This document shows, one piece after another, positions 60,038-64,000 of a stretch of 64,000 nucleotides of DNA. The translations under genes and the position numbers were made by a program. Positions within the stretch are counted from its first letter, which is position 1. Each line of letters starts with the position of its first letter. This DNA is from Bacillota bacterium LX-D (GTDB lineage: Bacteria; Bacillota; DUOV01; Zhaonellaceae): positions 124,001 through 188,000 of the forward strand of contig JAVLUO010000002.1 in assembly GCA_031628995.1 (NCBI GenBank), given 5' to 3'. A model generated the notes under the pieces. The model searched no databases. It worked only from the letters and a program-made list of their open reading frames with translations, and was not told the DNA's origin.

Positions 60038-61570
60038 ATGAATTTACTAAAAAAGCTTATAGAGCAAGCAAAAGAGAAATGGAAAAACCTTTCTAAACCA
60101 CAAAAGTCAATTGTAATTATTATGGCACTGGCTCTTTTGTTATCTTTGCTTTTCCTTATCCAATGGGCCACCAGGGTGGAGTATGCCCCGCTTTTTAACG
60201 ATTTGGAGCCCAAAACAGCTAGTGCCGTTGTTGATAAACTTAAGGATTTAAATATTCCATACAAGCTGGAAAACCAAGGCAGCACTATTTCTGTTCCTAA
60301 GGAGCAAGTTTACGACGCCAGGATTCAATTGGCAGGAGCAGGAGTACTGACAGATACTGGACTAGGTTTTGAAATCTTTGATCAGACAAAAGTAGGCGTG
60401 ACAGATTTTGTTAACGATGTCAATTATCAAAGGGCTTTACAAGAAGAACTGAGGCGGACAATTGTAGCTTTTGATGAGGTTGATCAAGCAAGAGTGCATA
60501 TTGTACTGCCTAAAGAAAGCCTTTTTGTTGAAGAAGAGCAGTCAGCTTCTGCTGCTGTAACTGTGAAATTAAAGCCTTTAGCCAAATTAACTCCGGACCA
60601 GGTGGAGGGGATTATTTACCTGGTCTCTAGTAGTGTGCCTAATTTACCTCCGGAAAATGTTAGAGTTATCGACGGTGGAGGAAAAGTTCTCAGCGACGAT
60701 GTTGATTTAAATAATAATTTAAGCCGCCAGCGCCTCACTCAGTATGAGTTAAAACGCCAATTTGAAAAAGATATGGAAAAAAGAGTTCAGGCTATGCTGA
60801 CTACTATTTTTGGCGAAGGCAATGCTATTGTGATGATTACAGCGGACCTGAATTTCGACCAGGTGGAGCAAAAGCAGACGGCTTACGATAAAGGACAGGT
60901 CTTAGGACAACAAACATCTAGCGAGCAAGGGAGTTCTACTGGAGGAACTCCAACTGCAGTAGGAGACCCTAACAAGACTTCCCAGACATCCAGCTACACA
61001 GTTGCTGGTTCGGGCAATTCTACTTATCAAAAAAATAGTACTACTACTAACTATAAAGTGCCGGAGACATCTACTGTTACTGTAAAGGCTCCAGGAGAAA
61101 TTAGAAATATTTCTGCTTCAGTAGTAGTAGATGGTCAACTGACTGCCCAGGAACTAGCAAATGTACAGCAAGTTGTTGCTACTGCCATAGGCTACCAAGC
61201 TACACGGGGTGACCAAATAAATGTCAGCAGCATGGCTTTCGGCGATGGTTTAAACAAAACAGTTCCAGCAGCTCAAACTCAGGCCAAGAGTTTATTGCCT
61301 CCTTATGTCAAGTGGATGGCTTTAGGAGCAGGTGTGCTGCTTTTAGGCTGGTTTGTATTGATGAAGCGTAGACGCAAGAAGGAAGCTGCAGAAGAGCCAA
61401 TTATTGAAGAAATTTTACCGGTAGCACCTGAAGAGCCTATTGCTGTTGCTCCGGAAATTAGTATGGAAGAGAAGATAAAGAAAGAAAAGCAACAAGTTGC
61501 AAAAGATATTGTACGCCAAAAACCAGATGAAGCAGCTCAGCTTATAAAAGCGTGGTTATCGGAGGATTAG
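60038..61570 (+). CDS. fliF: Flagellar MS-ring protein FliF
   Basis: Membrane ring on which the flagellum is built. 510 residues. Membrane helices at about 24-46 (IVIIMALALLLSLLFLI) and 424-444 (WMALGAGVLLLGWFVLM). The periplasmic part starts EYAPLFNDLEPKTASAVVDK; RVHIVLPKESLF is conserved; the acidic C-terminal tail DEAAQLIKAWLSED binds FliG. The ribosome site before 60038 is weak (GTTGGTG). Confidence 0.95.
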   Translation: MNLLKKLIEQAKEKWKNLSKPQKSIVIIMALALLLSLLFLIQWATRVEYAPLFNDLEPKTASAVVDKLKDLNIPYKLENQGSTISVPKEQVYDARIQLAGAGVLTDTGLGFEIFDQTKVGVTDFVNDVNYQRALQEELRRTIVAFDEVDQARVHIVLPKESLFVEEEQSASAAVTVKLKPLAKLTPDQVEGIIYLVSSSVPNLPPENVRVIDGGGKVLSDDVDLNNNLSRQRLTQYELKRQFEKDMEKRVQAMLTTIFGEGNAIVMITADLNFDQVEQKQTAYDKGQVLGQQTSSEQGSSTGGTPTAVGDPNKTSQTSSYTVAGSGNSTYQKNSTTTNYKVPETSTVTVKAPGEIRNISASVVVDGQLTAQELANVQQVVATAIGYQATRGDQINVSSMAFGDGLNKTVPAAQTQAKSLLPPYVKWMALGAGVLLLGWFVLMKRRRKKEAAEEPIIEEILPVAPEEPIAVAPEISMEEKIKKEKQQVAKDIVRQKPDEAAQLIKAWLSED

Positions 61571-61577
61571 AAGTATT

Positions 61578-62585
61578 ATGGCTAAACGTGAATTAACCGG
61601 CTTGGAAAAAGCTGCAATTTTAATCATTAGTTTGGGACCTGAAATATCCTCAGGGATTATGAAACAACTTTCCGAAGCGGATATTGAAAAATTAACTTAT
61701 CAAATAGCTAATACATCTACAGTCGATAACGAAGAAAAAAATTTAGTTATTGATGAATTTTTACAGATGAATGAGGCTCAACACTATCTCCTCCATGGAG
61801 GTGTAAAATACGCAAGGGAAATATTGGAAAAAACTTTGGGCCCGGCTAAAGCTAATGAAATTATCCGTAAGCTTACGGATAACTCGAAAATTAAGCCATT
61901 TGCTTTGGTACGGAAGGCAGATCCTAAGCAGCTTTTGAATTTTATATCTAATGAACATCCCCAAACTATTGCTTTGATTTTATCCTATTTACAGCCGGAA
62001 CAGGCTTCTGCTGTTCTTAGCGGTTTGCCGGAGGATATGCAAATAGATATTGCTAGGCGGATTGCACTGATGGAAAGAACTTCTCCTGAAACAGTCCGGG
62101 AAGTCGAATCAGTTTTAGAAAAGAGACTTTCTTCTTTGGTTGAACACGATTTTACCAGTGTGGGAGGCATTGCAACTTTAGTTGATATCTTAAACCGAGT
62201 AGACCGGGGAACAGAAAAGGCAATTTTAGAATCCTTAGAAGCTGAAGATCAAAGCTTAGCTGATGAAATCAGGAAACGGATGTTTATCTTTGAAGATATT
62301 ATTAACCTTGATGATACCTCAATTAGGAGAATTTTACGTGAGGTAGACAGTAAGGACTTGGCAATGGCTATTAAAGGATCCAGTCAAGATGTGGCGCAGC
62401 GTATTTACAAGAATATGTCCACTCGTGCTTCTGAAATGCTGAAAGAAGATATCGAATTTTTGGGTCCGATTCGCTTGCGGGATGTGGAAGAAGCCCAACA
62501 GCGGATTGTACAATCTATTCGTCGTTTGGATGAATTAGGTGAGATCATAATTTCACGGGGAGGAGAAGATGCCCTCATTGTATAG
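61578..62585 (+). CDS. fliG: Flagellar motor switch protein FliG
   Basis: Torque-generating rotor protein. 335 residues. The N-terminal FliF-binding domain is ELTGLEKAAILIISLGPEIS, the middle domain shows HPQTIALILSYLQPEQASAVL, and the C-terminal domain has FEDIINLDDTSIRRILREVD with charged residues of the torque helix, and MLKEDIEFLGPIRLRDVEEA. The start is seven bases after the fliF stop; it overlaps fliH by 17 bases. Confidence 0.96.
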   Translation: MAKRELTGLEKAAILIISLGPEISSGIMKQLSEADIEKLTYQIANTSTVDNEEKNLVIDEFLQMNEAQHYLLHGGVKYAREILEKTLGPAKANEIIRKLTDNSKIKPFALVRKADPKQLLNFISNEHPQTIALILSYLQPEQASAVLSGLPEDMQIDIARRIALMERTSPETVREVESVLEKRLSSLVEHDFTSVGGIATLVDILNRVDRGTEKAILESLEAEDQSLADEIRKRMFIFEDIINLDDTSIRRILREVDSKDLAMAIKGSSQDVAQRIYKNMSTRASEMLKEDIEFLGPIRLRDVEEAQQRIVQSIRRLDELGEIIISRGGEDALIV

Positions 62586-63318
62586 AGTCATCAAAGACCC
62601 CAAAATAGTTGACACTTCAGTGCGGGAAATCGAACTGCGCCAAAATTTTTCCGAAGGCTACGCAGAAAACCAAGAAGACCCGGCGATTCAAATGCAAATG
62701 GAACATACCCGCCAGGAATGTGGGAAACTTTTAGCACGAGCCCAAGCTGATGCAGACCATATAATTGCTCAGAGTAAAGAGGAAGCAATTAGCATCAAGG
62801 AAGAAGCCTACGAACAGGGCCGAAAAGAAGGCTTTGAGGCAGGTTATGAAAAGGGCTTCCAGGCTGGGCAGGAAGTTGTTGAAGAATTGCAAGAACAAAA
62901 AAAGCGTACTATTGCTCAGCTCCTTGCTGCTTACAACTCTATTTATGAAGAAACAGAAGAATCATTAATTAATTTAGCCTTAGAAATAGCCCGGAAAATT
63001 ATTAATAAAAAAGTAGAATTAGATGATGAACTTATCTTCAGTATTGCTAAAAACGCCCTGCGGGAGGCTCATGCGGCTGAAATGTATATTCTTTTTGTTA
63101 GCCCGGACGACTTAGCAAAATCTTTAGAGTATAAAAGCGAGCTTCAATCATATATTCCAGAAGGCGCCAGTTTGCAAGTTATTGCTGATGGGGATTTAGC
63201 TAAAGGAAACTGCCGAGTTGAAACTAATTTGGGATATACTGACGGGACTATTGAACAGCAGTTCAAGGAACTAAGAGCATTGTTTAGCCAAATTGTTCCT
63301 GAACAAGGGGATGCTTAA
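62569..63318 (+). CDS. fliH: Flagellar export ATPase regulator FliH
   Basis: Binds and restrains the export ATPase FliI. 249 residues. The middle has the small-residue repeats typical of FliH (EGFEAGYEKGFQAGQEVVEE), preceded by a coiled coil (ARAQADADHIIAQSKEEAIS); the C-terminal domain has LALEIARKIINKKVELDDEL. The ATG at 62569 follows GGGGAGGAGA and is inside the end of fliG. Confidence 0.92.
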   Translation: MPSLYRVIKDPKIVDTSVREIELRQNFSEGYAENQEDPAIQMQMEHTRQECGKLLARAQADADHIIAQSKEEAISIKEEAYEQGRKEGFEAGYEKGFQAGQEVVEELQEQKKRTIAQLLAAYNSIYEETEESLINLALEIARKIINKKVELDDELIFSIAKNALREAHAAEMYILFVSPDDLAKSLEYKSELQSYIPEGASLQVIADGDLAKGNCRVETNLGYTDGTIEQQFKELRALFSQIVPEQGDA

Positions 63319-63339
63319 TATGCTTGGGAGATATAGCAC

Positions 63340-64000
63340 ATGGCCATTGATTTAAGTAAATACTTTTCTTTGCTAAAAAAGATAGATTTATTGCAATCTA
63401 CAGGCAAGGTTTCTCAAGTTATTGGATTAATTATTGAAGTAACAGGCATTCGAGCTGCGGTAGGGGAGATTTGTAAAATATTTGTTCCTGGGCAAATTGA
63501 ACCAACTGTGGCTGAAGTAGTTGGCTTTAAAAATACCAAAACCCTTTTAATGCCTTTAGGCGAATTGAATGGAATTTCCCCAGGCTGCGCAGTGTTTCCT
63601 ACAGGCAAAAGCCACACTGTTTATGTTGGAGATTTCCTGTTAGGACAGGTTTTAGATGGTTTAGGCAGGCCTATGGAGGCTGATGTGGATGTTCATAAAG
63701 GTATTGAATACTCTGTGAACAATAATCCACCGGACCCATTAACTCGACAGAGGATTACTCAGGTCTTAAGCACAGGTGTAAAAGCAATCGATGGTTTGCT
63801 GACTTGCGGCCAAGGACAAAGGGTCGGTATTTTTGCTGGCAGCGGTGTTGGCAAATCGACTCTTTTAGGTATGATTGCCCGGCAGAGCAGTGCTGAGATT
63901 AATGTCATCTCTTTAGTAGGAGAAAGAGGCCGGGAAGTTTTAGATTTTATTGAAAGGGACTTAGGTACCGAAGGCTTGGCTAAATCCGTTGTGGTTGTAG
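63340..64000 (+). CDS. fliI: Flagellum-specific ATPase FliI (3' end outside window)
   Basis: Cytosolic ATPase of the flagellar type III export apparatus, related to the F1 beta subunit. The first 220 residues are visible. The start MAIDLSKYFSLLKKI is followed by a beta-barrel domain (VIGLIIEVTGIRAAVGEICK), LGQVLDGLGRPMEAD, and the Walker A GIFAGSGVGKSTLLG at about residue 166, then ISLVGERGREVLDFIE. The ATG at 63340 follows TTGGGAGATA. The frame stays open to the window end. Confidence 0.95.
   Translation, partial: MAIDLSKYFSLLKKIDLLQSTGKVSQVIGLIIEVTGIRAAVGEICKIFVPGQIEPTVAEVVGFKNTKTLLMPLGELNGISPGCAVFPTGKSHTVYVGDFLLGQVLDGLGRPMEADVDVHKGIEYSVNNNPPDPLTRQRITQVLSTGVKAIDGLLTCGQGQRVGIFAGSGVGKSTLLGMIARQSSAEINVISLVGERGREVLDFIERDLGTEGLAKSVVVV

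Overview
The window is a continuous, gene-dense chromosomal segment, AT-rich with roughly 40% GC by eye. It comes from an anaerobic, motile bacterium of the Firmicutes, most likely a clostridial or Peptococcaceae-type lineage. The evidence is the rpoD-trmK neighbourhood, AddAB rather than RecBCD, SLH-domain surface proteins, sigma-D style flagellar promoters, a FliW/CsrA pair, a membrane pyrophosphatase, a flavodiiron protein and a nickel carbon monoxide dehydrogenase. I cannot name the species. Nothing indicates a prophage, plasmid, CRISPR array or intact insertion sequence.

Bases 1-1994 hold the 3' part of the housekeeping sigma factor gene, four tRNA genes (Asn, a CAT tRNA, Glu, Val) and trmK. 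Bases 2000-8900 form a redox and metal-cluster island: an Rrf2 regulator, a rubrerythrin with an N-terminal rubredoxin domain, a two-gene Fe-S scaffold (SmsC/SmsB, the minimal SufC/SufB-like system), then cooF, cooS and a FAD/NAD oxidoreductase. This resembles the CODH gene sets predicted to carry CO-derived electrons to NAD(P) or to peroxide defence. A CooT-like nickel protein (22.6 kb) and a flavodiiron protein (21-22 kb) extend the theme.

Bases 9000-33700 are mixed housekeeping and metabolic genes: a TrpXYZ-type ABC importer behind a leader with a terminator, a CBS protein, malic enzyme, addB-addA between two related GGGGACA/TGTCCCC hairpins, cooT, a YigZ protein, a DedA protein, a large membrane protein of unknown role, a K+-dependent type membrane pyrophosphatase, typA, a FapA-family gene and a D-Ala-D-Ala carboxypeptidase.

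Bases 33800-64000 are a motility locus: cheW-cheA-cheB, flgM-flgN-flgK-flgL-fliW-csrA, three secreted surface proteins (one of 2269 residues with about twenty IPT/TIG repeats, two with SLH domains), flagellin, flaG-fliD-fliT-like-second flaG-like-fliS, then flgB-flgC-fliE-fliF-fliG-fliH-fliI, the last cut by the window edge. Sigma-D promoter matches lie before flgM, flagellin and flaG. The flagellin leader carries a hairpin with AGGA in its loop upstream of the Shine-Dalgarno sequence, so the CsrA-FliW-flagellin feedback loop can be read from the DNA.

The less explained items are a motif shared by the leaders of the ABC importer and cooT, a GC-rich folded element before flgB, a transposase fossil behind flagellin, and a giant surface protein inside the flagellar locus.
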